A stretch of 64,000 nucleotides of DNA from Clavulina sp. PMI_390 (GCA_015039315.1 WIDE01000073.1:1-64000), one strand, 5' to 3'; shown: positions 1 through 11,013, counted from the stretch's first letter. Made by a program: numbers and translations. Notes: generated from the sequence alone by a model not told the origin.

Positions 1-408
1 ATGGGAAATTTCATGTATTCCGATTAAAATGAACTTCTTGGGTTCCCGACCTAAGATTACGATTTTCTCGATGCTTCTTAAATTAAAGAACAGAGTTAAT
101 TAATATATAGATTAATTAAAGAACCCTCAGGAACTTTAATTAATAATTAATTAATCTCGGAGGGGAGCACGCGATCATATCGCTTGCGCTGATCAATCGC
201 ATTGATAAGCGCCAAGGCCGTTGCTGAGTGATGGCTGAGTAAGAGATCAAAACGGTCTCCGTGACACCCAGGTCAGCTGGTATCGGCGCTGCGTCGTCAC
301 GGATGTACTTAGTAAGAACTCCTCTGCTTCGTCATCGCTTAGTGATGTAAGCCGCTGACTCAGGCTTAGTCGCCTGAGTAAGCGACGAATGGAACGGGTA
401 TATATATA
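1..408. other. gene-free structured AT-rich region with inverted repeats
   Basis: I see no supportable protein gene here. Several near-perfect inverted repeats are visible. TTAATTAAT at 96-104 pairs with ATTAATTAA at 111-119. TTAATTAAAG at 112-121 pairs with CTTTAATTAA at 134-143 across a 12-nt loop. GCGCT plus ATCAAT near 192-203 pairs with ATTGAT plus AGCGC just downstream. CCGTGAC near 259 pairs with GTCACGG near 297. GCTTA at 337-341 pairs with TAAGC at 348-352. CTCAGGC at 359-365 pairs with GCCTGAG at 372-378, and this competes with GTCGC 369-373 / GCGAC 382-386. The belt leads directly into the hammerhead motif, so it may belong to the same RNA element. Confidence 0.6.
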
Positions 409-486
409 CTGGTGGACTATAGCTGATGAGTCCCTATCGACGAAATTCTTCTTCGCGCGAGCGAGAAGTATCCTATTCGCCACCAG
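409..486 (+). ncRNA. type I hammerhead ribozyme
   Basis: A self-cleaving RNA motif is readable base by base. The catalytic core CUGAUGA is at 423-429 and GAAA at 442-445. Stem II is G430-U-C with G439-A-C441, closing a six-base loop. Stem III runs from A445 to C456 and pairs with 461-471; it has one U-U mismatch, one bulged U453 and a GCGA (GNRA) tetraloop at 457-460. The expected cleavage triplet AUC is at 470-472, with the cut after C472. Stem I is C473-U-A-U476 with A419-U-A-G422, then an internal loop (477-479 / 416-418), then a perfect 7-bp helix (480-486 / 409-415). All core nucleotides of the hammerhead consensus are present, and the open end is stem I, which defines type I. The internal loop in stem I is where natural hammerheads make their loop-loop contact. 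In eukaryotic genomes such motifs usually mark retroelements (Penelope-like elements, retrozymes); I cannot tell which this is. Confidence 0.85.
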
Positions 487-555
487 CTTATCAGCTCGCC
501 TTCGGCTCGCTACTCCTCCCCTCCCCGACCCCGACCCCGAAGAGGGGTTTTGGTG

Positions 556-1320
556 TGAAAAGAAGAGGAAAAGTGAAGGTTGGAAGTGAAAAAGGTGGTG
601 TGAACCTGAAGGAAGGTGGACTTGAACCTGAGTGCTGAAAGAAGGGAGCCCTGGGGGGCTCCTGGGGGTTGACTAAAGAGTGCTAAAAAGGAGAAGCCTG
701 GTGACCCTTGAGTGTGGTTGAAAGGTGGAGTGACCCCAAGAGAGGTTGAACTTGAACCTGGGGCCTTTGGGTTGGAAAGAGAGTGAGTTGGTTTAAAACT
801 AGTTGTAAAAGAAAAAGTAGAGTACCTGTGAAAAGGTGTTGGACTTGGGCTTGGCTTAGCCTAGGAGGTTGGGAGCCCTGTGGGCTCCTGTGGCCTAAAC
901 CAGCCTGACCAAAGGGTGGTGAAAGAGAGAAGTTTGGTGACCCTTAAGTGTGGTAGTGTAGTTGAACTTGAAAGGAAAGGGAGTTGGGGTCCTGGGAGAT
1001 TGAGGAGGTTTGGTTTCCTGTAGGCTCTGGGGCTGACCCTGGTTGACCAAAGGGTGTTGAAGAAGCAAGGCTTGGTTGAGTGTGGTTGAAGGGAGAGTGA
1101 ACCTGGGCCAAGTGGTCTAGGGTCTAGGTGCCAAAAGCTAGTAGCCTTTGTGAGGTGGTGTTGTGAGTGAAGCTTGAAAGGGAGGGGTAAAAGTAGTTCC
1201 AACTGCAGGGCCAAGTAAAAGAAGAGGTGTTGGTTGAAGTACCAAAAATGGTACCAAAACTGTACACCCCAGTCTAGCACACTAGTGTCCAGCCAAAGAA
1301 GACAAAAAAAAAAAAAAACT
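556..1320. repeat. degenerate purine-rich direct repeats ending in an A-run
   Basis: The plus strand is strongly G/A/T-biased. At least three diverged copies of one unit can be aligned by eye, beginning near 641, 868 and 1005. Each has a GGGAGCCCTG/GGGCTCCTG-like start, then a GTTGACTAAAG- or CTGACCAAAGGGTG-like segment, then GGTGACCCTT and GAGTGTGGTTG. Spacing is irregular (about 227 and 140 bp), so this is not a clean satellite. A run of about 15 A lies at 1304-1319. Long open frames on the minus strand here are by-products of composition bias. Possible remnant of a retroposed element. Confidence 0.55.
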
Positions 1321-1378
1321 TGAACACTGGGTGGTTGAACATTTTGCGCCAAAGTGCCGGAAAAACCTCGCAAAAATG

Positions 1379-1460
1379 TGACCCGTACAGGGGTCGAACC
1401 TGTGACTTTAGCGTTAACTGTATATTAGCACTACACTCTAACCAACTGAGTTAACGGGTC
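1379..1460 (-). tRNA. tRNA-Ile (anticodon AAU) with 8-nt intron
   Basis: The minus strand folds into a complete cloverleaf. The acceptor stem is GACCCGT/ACGGGTC with discriminator A at 1379. The D arm is ACTC/GAGT, the anticodon stem TAGTG/CGCTA, and the T arm ACAGG/CCTGT with the TTCGACC loop. The anticodon is AAT at 1424-1426, which is isoleucine. A stretch of 8 nt (1415-1422) lies immediately after the base 3' of the anticodon, the canonical site of nuclear tRNA introns; removing it leaves a normal 7-base loop. It lies 160 bp beyond the stop codon of ARP1 and on the same strand. Confidence 0.93.
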
Positions 1461-1622
1461 ATTGCTGGAGGAGAACCCAGCAAACCACCCACTACCACTA
1501 TGCTCTGCTGGCCATTCTCGTGATGGTGGTATAGGAGATGTGGTATTAGATGCGCTGTAAGTGAAGTACAGAAACTGCTACAGGCAACCGAAAGCATAAA
1601 GACGATGAAACACGGCTGCGAT

Positions 1623-3370
1623 TTAGAACCCAGTCTTCTTGTGGATAATGTCCGGGTCCTCCCCGTACTCCTCTGAACTAACCCACATCTACAAAAGGTA
1701 CAGCGCATCAGCACGGGATGAGGTTGGACAACAAAAAACATGATATCATCGACGAGAAAGAGAATTACCTTGCGGAACGCATTGAGCCCAGCCAAGATCG
1801 ATCCACCGATCCATGTCGAGTACTTGCGCTCAGGGGGCGCAAAGATCTTGATCTTGACGTCCCTCAGAGCCAGTCTTCGGACCTCGTTCAAAAGGCGATC
1901 ACCGAAACCTGGAAAGAAGGGCCATACGATGTTAGCATTAGAGGTAGTCGCAACAGTACAAACCGTCGCCATAAAGGAAAAAGAGAAAGAGAGCGAGTCG
2001 AGAGACTCACCACGACATAATGTACTCCCGCCACTGAGGACAATGTTGGCGTACAGGTTCTTCCGTAGATCCATGTCGACGCGGTGGATGGAATCGACGA
2101 CGACTTGGTGCACGCCCGAGTACTCGGAGCCAATGATTTCCGGGTCGAACAACAGCTCGGGCGCTCGGAATCGCTCAGACCCCAACTGTGAAGAAAGAAA
2201 GATAGAACATGATGTCGTACATGAGTAAAACTTGGCGGAGATCATGTAATGAAGAACGATGAAGAGCGATACACACCTGCACGATGTTTCCGTCAGGTAA
2301 TCGAAAGTCCTCTGTCCGTGATCCGAGCTCCTTCTCCTCCTTTGACGGATTTGCGGCAATGTAGCACGTCTTCTCTTTCATCACCCGCACGGTCTCAAGT
2401 TCAGCGGTCGTGTGGAGATTGTGGCCTGCCTTCCGAAGGAGAATTTGGAGCTGCTGAGTGACATCCCTGACGAGAAAAAGGAGTTAGTCAATACGTCGAG
2501 CGAGTAAGCTGATATACACCGGAGACACAAACCTTCCAGCAATATCAACCCTCCTGATAGCGTTAGGCATCGAGAATCCCTCGAATATCGGGACTGCATG
2601 AGTGACGCCGTCGCCGCTATCCAGGACAACACCTGTGACTCTCCCCGACGCGTATCTAGTTGCAACAAAGGTCAAAGGGTGGAGAATGAGTAAAGGTGGA
2701 TGTCATCTTATGAGAGGGCGATGCTGGACGTACAATGATAAGACGGCTTGAACGGATGTGTGGAGGGCGGGGACGTTGAAGGTTTCGAAGAAGATTTGGG
2801 CAGCATTTTCGCGGTTCGAGCGGGGGTTCAGAGGGGCCTCCGTGAGGAGCACGGGATGCTGTTTCAGATGAGAAAGAAAAGTCAGAATTCGAAGATCTAT
2901 CCAAACGATACGAAAGAGGCGTCGCTCACGTCTTCGCTCAAAATCTTGAGCTCTTCTTGGTAGACATGTCCCCATATCTTCTCCATATCTTCCCAGTTGG
3001 TGACGATTCCGTGTTCCATAGGGTAGCGAATCTTGAGTAGGCCGCGGTAGTCCTGCGCCCTCCGTCCAATGAAGAAGTCGCCCTCGAGTGCTCCTGCCAT
3101 AACGCGAACGTGTTTTGGTCGACCGACACTGATGAAGACCAACACGTCAGTGTCGATACGATGATACGAATTACAATGGTGCCTACTAGGATGGGAAGAA
3201 GGATTTAGGATGCTCCTCGCCAGCAAAGCCAGCTTTTATTGTGCCCGAGCCCTGGTAGCACGAATTGAGCGGCTGGGTGAGTGACTGGAACGAGAGGTTG
3301 AAAGAAGAGAGTAAAGCACATTATCGATGACGACAGGGTGGTTTGTAATCAGGTCGTGAGCTTCGGCCAT
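1623..3370 (-). CDS. ARP1: actin-related protein 1 (centractin), dynactin filament subunit
   Basis: This is Arp1, the actin-like subunit that forms the short filament of dynactin, the cytoplasmic complex linking dynein to cargo. Nine exons join to 1134 nt (377 residues), close to the usual length near 376: 3320-3370, 3187-3251, 2930-3128, 2734-2858, 2533-2655, 2277-2466, 2011-2185, 1769-1908, 1623-1688. The first ATG at 3370 gives an N-terminus ending in PVVIDN, followed by the GSG phosphate loop. Other actin-fold landmarks are [29 protein letters not shown], the second phosphate loop [18 protein letters not shown] and [11 protein letters not shown]. The [15 protein letters not shown] stretch distinguishes Arp1 from conventional actin. 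It shares a 105-bp divergent promoter with LNP1. Confidence 0.95.
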
Positions 3371-3475
3371 ATCGAGGACGGTGAAGTTGAGAGTAGAATA
3401 AGACGCGCGACCCAAAAGCCAGTCGCGTCACGGCAACAACCGTTGTCACAGTAACGCCTTGTGACGCGCCTCGTC
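3371..3475. promoter_or_regulatory. divergent promoter ARP1/LNP1 with CGCGTCAC...GTGACGCG inverted repeat
   Basis: Only 105 bp separate the two start codons. Within them CGCGTCAC (3424-3431) and its exact reverse complement GTGACGCG (3461-3468) face each other. TGACGC is a half-site of the type bound by ATF/CREB bZIP factors. A regulatory role is inferred, not shown. Confidence 0.5.
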
Positions 3476-5099
3476 ATGGGTTGGTTCTCGTGGTTGTTCA
3501 GGAAGGTCCGCCCAACGCTATGACACGTCTATCTGTCTCTTAGCCTGCTCAACGCCACCTTTTTATAGAAAAGGAGCGGGAACTATGAGGAAATTCTCGA
3601 CTCTCTGGCCATTTCCATCTCCAACCGTCAAGGTCGCTTGACTGAGCTTGCTCTGCGCGAACGACGTGCAGCTCTCTGGGCGACCATTTACACCCTTGCT
3701 TGCTGGGCGATATACACCTTTGTCTGGTACCTCAATCTTATGCCGCGGTACTTTAGTGAACGAACACGTAGCAACATCGAGCTCGAACGTCTCGCACATC
3801 TAGCACCGGTCATCATTGGCCCTATCGCGTCAGTCATCCCACTTTCTAACAAAATATACCTTCTTCTGGTTGCTGAATAACTTTTAATAGTGCTTTGTTC
3901 CTCCGAAGGATCATCCAATACTGGTACCGGCGAAAAGGAGCTGCCGAAGGTATGTGTTGCCGCTCGTAGACCCCATTCGTGCAAACTAACAGCCTATATG
4001 CCGCCTGGAATAGAGGCCACCCTCAAAAAACTACTGGCCAAACAGCGCACTATCATCGAAGAGATCAAGCGAGAGACGAATTATTACTCGACCAAAAATC
4101 TCCTCGAGCGGTATGACCAGAAGCCCGCCTCCATTCCACAAACCCCAAAGAACCCACGTTCTAGCATAGTTAGTCCGCCACCCGCTCTTAAATCATTTCT
4201 CGCTGACTTCTCTCCCTGCTCGCTGTCAGAATCCCCAAACTCAACTTCGACAGCGCCCCAGACAGTCTGGCCATCCGGACCTCCCTACAATTTCAACTCC
4301 TGACGGTAATGCTACTCAGCAGCCACCCGCTACTCCGAATCCGGGATCTGGCCCACAGACTCTTCGTGCCCCCCTGTCGGACATGATGTCACCCCAGTTT
4401 CCTGGTGAGTGAGCACGACCCTCGTAGAGGCCCTCCCAAGGTAGCATTGCTAATATTGTTTGTGGTCTAAATCAGCAACCCCACCTGCGCAACCACAGCG
4501 ACAATGGTTCGATAAGGTGGCCGATGCGCTTCTCGGAGTAGACGAAGCAAACTCGAGCGGGCTCGATCCCGCCAAGTCCCGATATGCGCTTATTTGTGGA
4601 AGGTGCTCGGCTCATAACGGACTAGTCCTTGAAAGCCTCTGGGAAGATACTCGTGCGTACTATAGCCCGATCTCCTCTTCGTTAGCGGTGCCTCACGCCT
4701 GGTGTACGTTTCCTTTGAATAGAGTATGTGTGCCCGAAATGTGGCTTCTTCAATCCTTCCCCTCGCAGCCTGCGTAATCGCAGCTCTCCCTCTCCTTCTC
4801 CTGATGGGCGCTCCAGCCTCCGACGCCTCTCCGACATCTCTTCACTTGACGAACGGACCGGTCGACTCCCCAAACCAGATTTCCTTGGCGTTGCCGGGGG
4901 AAGTACTGTCGATGAATCCTCGCCCTCGCGATCAAGAGCGTCGGACGAGCGCGGGTCGCTCACCCCAGAGCATGCGCCTCGATCGGTATTAGGAATGGAT
5001 GTGACGCCTGATACGGGTGCTTCAATGGATACTCATCCTGAGCCCCAGTCAGCGCCGACCCAGGAGGGCGACGTTAGCGTTATGTCGGTTGATGAATAA
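3476..5099 (+). CDS. LNP1: Lunapark family ER-junction protein
   Basis: Lunapark/Lnp1 stabilises three-way junctions of the tubular endoplasmic reticulum. Seven exons (3476-3505, 3569-3828, 3891-3949, 4014-4168, 4230-4404, 4476-4652, 4723-5099) join to 1233 nt, 410 residues. The order of parts matches the family: an MGWFSWLFRKK start, a helical segment, two closely spaced hydrophobic segments (around LWATIYTLACWAIYTFVW and LAPVIIGPIAALF), a coiled stretch (LLAKQRTIIEEIKRETNYY), a proline/serine-rich linker, then the zinc finger with CGRC and CPKC pairs (ICGRCSAHNGLV ... YVCPKCGFFNPSP), and an acidic disordered tail. The linker exon 4230-4404 depends on using the donor at 4169; reading through it would give a stop at TGA. 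Divergent to ARP1. Confidence 0.93.
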
Positions 5100-5629
5100 T
5101 TGTAATTGGCAATGAAGGTGCAGTTCTCTATCTAGGATGCAATCGCTTCATACCTATCCTGTTACAACTCTATAAGTATATTCAGGTCATCCTCGATTAC
5201 ACTCTTTGCAATTGATTCATTCCTATTAGCCTATGATTCGCGTGTTGACCATGCTACCTGGTATATTAGTCGTAGAGGAATCGGACCGAGGATTTGAACA
5301 ACAATATGGCATTTTGGGGAGTGGATAGGACAAGTACGACCGAAGAAACATGGGCTGGAGCGATCGTGCTAGTGAAGGCATTAAGACGTAGGAAATAGGG
5401 ACATGGGGCATGCAGACATAGGAAGATTTCATCACAGGGTCGTCAAGAATGCAAATGAAGAAGAAAGTAAAATACTAACGCGTTGGCGAAGGGCACAGAC
5501 ATTGAACGAGCGGAACACAAAGAGAACTAGTAAGTCGAGGGTACGGCGATATGAAAGAATTAGGTCAAAAACAATAAATGTTGCAAATTACAGTGGCTAA
5601 ATGCACGAGGATATGGAAATAGAAGCTCT
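5100..5629. other. intergenic, convergent 3' ends
   Basis: Lies between the convergent ends of LNP1 and the acidic unknown gene, so it probably holds both 3' UTRs. I see no further gene or repeat. Confidence 0.6.
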
Positions 5630-8600
5630 TCAAGACGGTCGCAGGGGAGATGATGAGACCAAACTATTGGATTTCTTCGGTCGACCGCCAGATGGCGATA
5701 ACTGGAATGGATCTCCCAAAGTGAAGGCTTCAACGTCGTGATGAGCGCTATCATCAGTGCTAGTAGGAAGGAGCACAGGGGACACGAGGAATTGTCGAGG
5801 CTTGGAGGCCAAGCTTGCCGCCCGACCTCGTCTTTTGTTTGTGGCTGGCGTTGAGGTCTTTGGCGAATAAGTGGGGCGGGTAGGCGAAGATTGAACTCCG
5901 ATAATTGGAGAAGAATATTCAACTCCTCCGATGCCATATGAATGCGTGGGGGAGGTGGCGGTCGCCGCTGCCATCGTAACAGTGTGATTGACAGGCGAAC
6001 CTAGCACACCATTATGTACGGCATTCCGAAGACGATGGAAAGCATTGAAGGGAATACGATCCCAGCGCTGATGGGGCTTCGGCGTGGTCACTGTGAGCGA
6101 AGTAGCCACCTCGTCATCTGATAGCTCGTCGTCATCTTGGAGATGGAAAACATCATCAAGATCGATGGGAATGGGTAGCGGAACCCGTGTTGCAGTGGGA
6201 GTCGAGGGACCAGCGGCTTCGGTCGAGTTGCCGGTCTCCGAGGTATTGCCATTTCCATGAGCACTAGTGCTTATAGCGTCAAGGCTAAAGGGAATGGAAA
6301 TCTCGCTAATATTGGGAAGACTGCGTGACAAAGCAGGGGTAGGCGAAGTGGGTGTTGGAGTCGTCCGCGATGATGGTCGAACACGTTTTGGCGTTCGGAG
6401 CATAGATTCAATCTGGCGCCAGAAGATCCAAAGGAGAAAGAAGAGTGATCAGCGGATATTCAATCGAATCATTGAGCGGCAAGAAAGTCAAATGAATCAA
6501 TGTGGTCACAAGACAAGCAATGACGAGTCGAATGAATGTATAAAGAATGAAGAACTGAGTACTGACCTGGAGAACTGGTCTTCGTTTCTTGCGTTTGTGT
6601 GTACGAGAGTATGGCGATGGGATCACAGATGCACGCGAGCCATCAATCACCGCAGATGAGGGAGAGAGCGGCATGGATGTGTCAGTGATTGTAAACGAAC
6701 CCATGACGGGAATTAGTCGCCCAGACTCGGAAATTTGCGAGCCAGAGCCACGCGACGCAGTGGTGAGGGTGGAAGCGGTGGAGTCCTGACGACGGCGCCT
6801 GATTGAGAGGGCAAGTGGATCGGGTTTCGAGGACGAAAAAATGGATGGCGTAGTAACCGGTCCAGCAAAGGCCACGCTGGCAAAAGCAATTGGACCCAGC
6901 TCTGGATGGAGCTCATCTTCATCGGTTGTCTCGCCCTCGTCAATCGTCTCGTCCTCTTCAATTTCTTCGTACTCTTCGTCATCGTCATCGTCTTCATGGG
7001 GGCGGTCTGTGCCCACATCGTCGTCGGTTTCATCCGCTTCCTGCATCGAATCAGGCTCACTGGTGGTGAGGATCACATCAGAATCGAGGAGGGCCGCGCC
7101 AAAGATGAGGTCCATCATCTCGTCAGCGTCCTGCAGACCATGGGCAAAGACCAGCTGGCCATCCCAGTCTTCTGTGACGACAAGCGGGAGGGGCTGGTCC
7201 AAGCCTGCTACCAGGCCTGCTTCGACTGCGTTCACAAGCGACATTGCGTGAGCGGCGTCGTCACCGTTGGTTGCGGTGCCACCAGGAGCATGTCGAGAGG
7301 TAGCACCGGGGCCTTCGGTCTCCGAGTCGGAGGATGAAGAGTCGAAAGACGAGTCGGAGAGGTTGGCAAAAAATACATCAGCGTCGAAGTGATCTTCGTC
7401 GTCGCTCCAGGGATTGTTGTAAACGGGGCCATTCCCGTTAAGCCCCGAGGCGACGACGGCCATCCCATCCAGCTCGAGGTCATCGTCTTCGTCGCCCTCA
7501 CCATCCTCTTGTTCGTCGTCACCACTGCTGCCCGAATCGCCATCTGCAGCACTGGACGAGTCATCATCGGAAACCATGGTGTCATCGGCACCGACTGAAC
7601 CATGACGAGGCTCACGATTGGTCCAATGAGATTTATCCCAACGCCTACGTCCACCGCCTCCACCGCCGCCAGAGCCATCACCGCCGTTCTCTCTAGCAGT
7701 CTTCTCCAATTCACGACGGGTGCGGGCTTTTTGTCTGGCCAAGGTTTCCTCTTGGACGATCATGCGCTCCTCCTCGGCTTCGAGCTCGCTATCAGTGTCA
7801 TCAGCGTCAACATCATCATCGTCTGAGGAGGAAGAAGAATCGCTTTCGGAAGAGTCGTCGTCAGAGGATGGGGAGGAGAGGGATGACGAGTCGCTTCCAA
7901 AGATGGATGCAGGCACAAAGGTGGGGAGCCTCGTGGTCGTGGGGAGGGAATTGAATTCGGAAGCGATCGATCGCCCCGAAAGATGGGCAGGGGTCGATCG
8001 CTTCTGGGGCTTATTGGTCGCGCTCAGACCGCCAGCAGCAGTTCGACGAGCGGCAGGCTGGGACTGTGACATGCGGTGGTGGGCAGCGCGAGCGGCGGCC
8101 TGGCGTGCACTGAGATCGGGTTTAGTACCTCGGGCGCGTTTCTTATTATTCACGGGTAAAGCAGGGGCAGCGGAGATGATTCGAGCATTTGGAGACGTTG
8201 AGTCAAAAAAGTGCGGAGCCGTGGTGGTGGCATGGGAGTGCTCAAAGGATCCGACGACAGGTTTGGAGACTTTGAGGATCAAACGCTTCTTGTTACTCGT
8301 TGGTTGAGCAGAAGAAGCTGTAGCAGCAGAAGCAGCAAGAGCGGCGGCGGCGGCAGCTGCAGCATTGGAGGACGCCTTGGCAGCAGCAGCAGCGCCGCAT
8401 GTACATTCGTCTTCGCACACAACACACACGCCGGCTTCTTCGCCGGGCGCGGAAGTTGCAGCACTCTTTGGAGTAGTGCTGTCGTTTATACTATAGGAAT
8501 GAGCAGTCTGCAGGGAAGAAAGCGGCTTTGAGGGGTCTGTTTGTCGAGATCGTTGTCAGTCTCATCGCCGATTGTCACAGTGAGAAGAGAGGGAAAAAAA

Positions 8601-8636
8601 GTGCAACAGACCTTGATTCCGTTTGCTCTTTGCCAT
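5630..8636 (-). CDS. large acidic, serine-rich predicted nuclear protein, unknown function
   Basis: I do not recognise this protein. Three exons (8612-8636, 6567-8536, 5630-6412) join to 2778 nt, 925 residues; the first exon is only 25 nt, and its ATG gives MAKSKRNQD. Visible parts are a short cysteine cluster (CVVCEDECTC) near residue 50, a polyalanine tract after it, several serine/aspartate runs and long Glu/Asp stretches in the middle, and basic clusters (NKKRARGTK, HKRKKRRP) that could be nuclear signals. Near the C-terminus is the segment WDRIPFNAFHRLRNAV, which looks like the only ordered piece, followed by a Ser/Pro-rich tail. The pattern suggests a disordered nuclear or chromatin-associated protein, but that is inference from composition only. 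Divergent to BFR2. Confidence 0.75.
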
Positions 8637-8886
8637 TGTGAATGTCTGCTGATCATGGGAGGGTGAGAGGGCGCTATGAGCGTTGGTATTTTCTGTCTGC
8701 TGGAGGGAGCAGGCCAGAAAATAAGATGCTTGTGTCTGACGACGAGGCAAAAGGTGGGAGGGTCAAGCGAACAAATTCGCGTGTCACACGTCACGCAGTC
8801 ACCACCCAATGAAAAGTCAGCCCTCCCTCTGCGCTGCCCGACGCTGTCGGTTACGATGTTGAGAAATAGTGAAAAACTTACCCGTT
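8637..8886. promoter_or_regulatory. divergent promoter with ACGTCACGC motif
   Basis: A 250-bp region between the acidic protein and BFR2. It carries CACACGTCACGC near 8785-8796, which reads GCGTGACGT on the other strand, the same TGACG core seen in the neighbouring divergent promoters. Role inferred. Confidence 0.4.
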
Positions 8887-11013
8887 ATGACAGGCCTTGC
8901 GCAGCAGATCGCGGAGCTTGAAGATGTCCAACCGAAAGGTAAGCAGCCCTCTCTCGACTGATTGACTGAACTGTGCAGTACTGAGTTGCAATTGGTGGCC
9001 ACACAAAAAATCTAGAGTTCGATCCCGATGACTTTTCTGAGCAGCCCTCGGGCCAGCTCAGCGGCGATGGAGAAGATGGAGACGATCCGTCTGCGTCGCT
9101 GAACGCAGCACGGGAGCACTATGTGGATGTAGGGTGAGTTGTGGTGATCCTCGCATCCGCTTCCCCCCCTTCGCTTCTCGCTGCTAATATATCATACGCT
9201 TCGAACTTTTTTCTTGATATTGTTCCTGCTTTCCGCGCACGCGATCATCGTGTGGTTCCACCGGTCTCTCGGCCCAGCCCTTCATCCTTGCGCCGAGCAA
9301 ACCAGGATCTTGATGGATCCTTCCTAAAATATGCTGCAGTCAAAACATCCCGGCAGCAACTGGCAGGCGACATCGAACACGACGACTCGGAGGACAATGA
9401 CAGCAGCGCCCATTCAAACTCGGATCAATCCTCCGCAGAGGATGACGATCCCCACGTTGACGGCGATGAAGACGAAGAGGACGATGAGAGTGAAAATTCT
9501 GACGCAATGGACGAGGACTCTGCTCCACACCCTCAGCCCGCGTCCAAGCCTTCTGCCCTCCGGGAGCAAGACCTCACCTCTGCCCTACAAGCCTCCCGCC
9601 AGGCAGATCGTCTCAAGGGGAAGGCTATCTCCCGCCAACTCGTGAGTTCAAGACTTTTGCGTCAAGATCTTCCCGATCGTTCAACACCCTGCACTACAGA
9701 GGCTATGGGACTCACTTGTGGACGCCCGGATCAAAATGCAAAAGGGTATCACGATGACGAATGTTCTCCCTCCTGTACGTCTTTGCCGGCGCACCGACTC
9801 CAGTCGTAGGCTAACTTCCGCGCTATAGCCTATCACCACCGAAGTATACCGAGCATCATCGGCGCACACTTCGGAGCTTGTTGATTCGGTCCTAGCGGAA
9901 GCCCTTGCACTCTCCGAAGATCTCTTTGCTCTTCAGGAGGTTAGTGGCAGTCGATTAGCCGGTCATTCTGAAACTTATTTGATGGAACCCCTTGTCACTT
10001 CTTTTAGATGTTGGTCCAATCCCAGGATACCAAAATACCACCGCGGAAGAAACGCAAGCTCGGCACTGATGAGCAAACGCACGACCAACTAGAGCAACAA
10101 GTTGTCCGCTCGACCGAAGAATTTTCCGCGCTCCAGGCTTCGTAAGTGATTCATCCCCAACTGAGCGTACTCTCGCCTCACGCTCCACAATACCACCTCT
10201 ATGCATTTGGCACTTCTAGTTTGCATTCCGCCCAACTCTCCACACTCTCAAAGTGGTCTGCCAAAGTCAATTCTGTCGCGCCGACAGCTCTCCTTCCCTC
10301 TAAGCGTGCTTCATTCAAGCAGTCTCCAGCTGCGCCCAAGAGCGCCGTCGACATGATCGCAGAGACCCTTGACGAGGGCTCAGTCGCAAGAGCCAAGTTG
10401 GTAGGGCGAACTCGTGTGCGGCGAGGGCAAGTACAGGCGCGACTGGGCCTTGACTCTTCTATTGGCGAAGACGACGATGGGGCAGAACAAGGAAGCACTG
10501 GGAAGCCACACGCCCAAGGTGGAGTAGAGGGGGACGCGGAGGTGTTCGACGACACAGACTTCTACCAGGAGATTCTACGAGACGTGATTCAATCCAAATC
10601 GGGCGGTATGTCGAGTCGTTCTTTCGTCCTTCTCGCCTCTGTTATTATTATATCTCCTAATTTGGTCTCTTCTCATCTCGCCCGTCCTTCTAGTCATTGG
10701 CCTTGATCCCTCAAACTCTGGCAGCCTGAGGCCACCCAAGCTGAAAAAAGCGATCGACACGAAAGCCTCCAAGGGACGAAAACTGCGGTACGAAGTGCAC
10801 GAGAAGCTCCAGCACTTCATGGTGCCCATAACGAGCGGAACGGGGGCGGCAGCGTGGCACGAAGAGCAAGTGGATGAGCTCTTTGGAAGTCTACTGGGGA
10901 AAGGGTATATGGATGGCGGCCAAGGTGGAGCAGTAGACTCGATGTCTGCGCAAGATGCACAGACCGTCGGAGAGGCGATCCCAGTGGATCTAGGCGGGTT
11001 GAGGGTATTCTGA
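8887..11013 (+). CDS. BFR2: Bfr2/AATF family ribosome biogenesis protein
   Basis: Bfr2 (AATF/Che-1 in animals) is a nucleolar component of small-subunit pre-rRNA processing particles. Eight exons (8887-8938, 9016-9133, 9278-9641, 9700-9774, 9829-9939, 10008-10141, 10220-10605, 10694-11013) join to 1560 nt, 519 residues. The protein starts MTGLAQQIAELEDVQP. It has the family's acidic N-terminal part (EHYVDVG then SSLRR), a long Asp/Glu/Ser run, the conserved central segment WDSLVDARIKMQKG, a coiled region, and the C-terminal domain with DDTDFYQEILRDVIQ and KGRKLRYEVHEKLQHFMVP. The conserved boundaries support each splice join. Confidence 0.9.

Noticed and set aside
861..1373. 170-codon minus-strand open frame
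   Set aside because: Lies wholly in the purine-rich degenerate repeats; Leu/Pro/Phe-rich translation follows from base composition and there is no domain.
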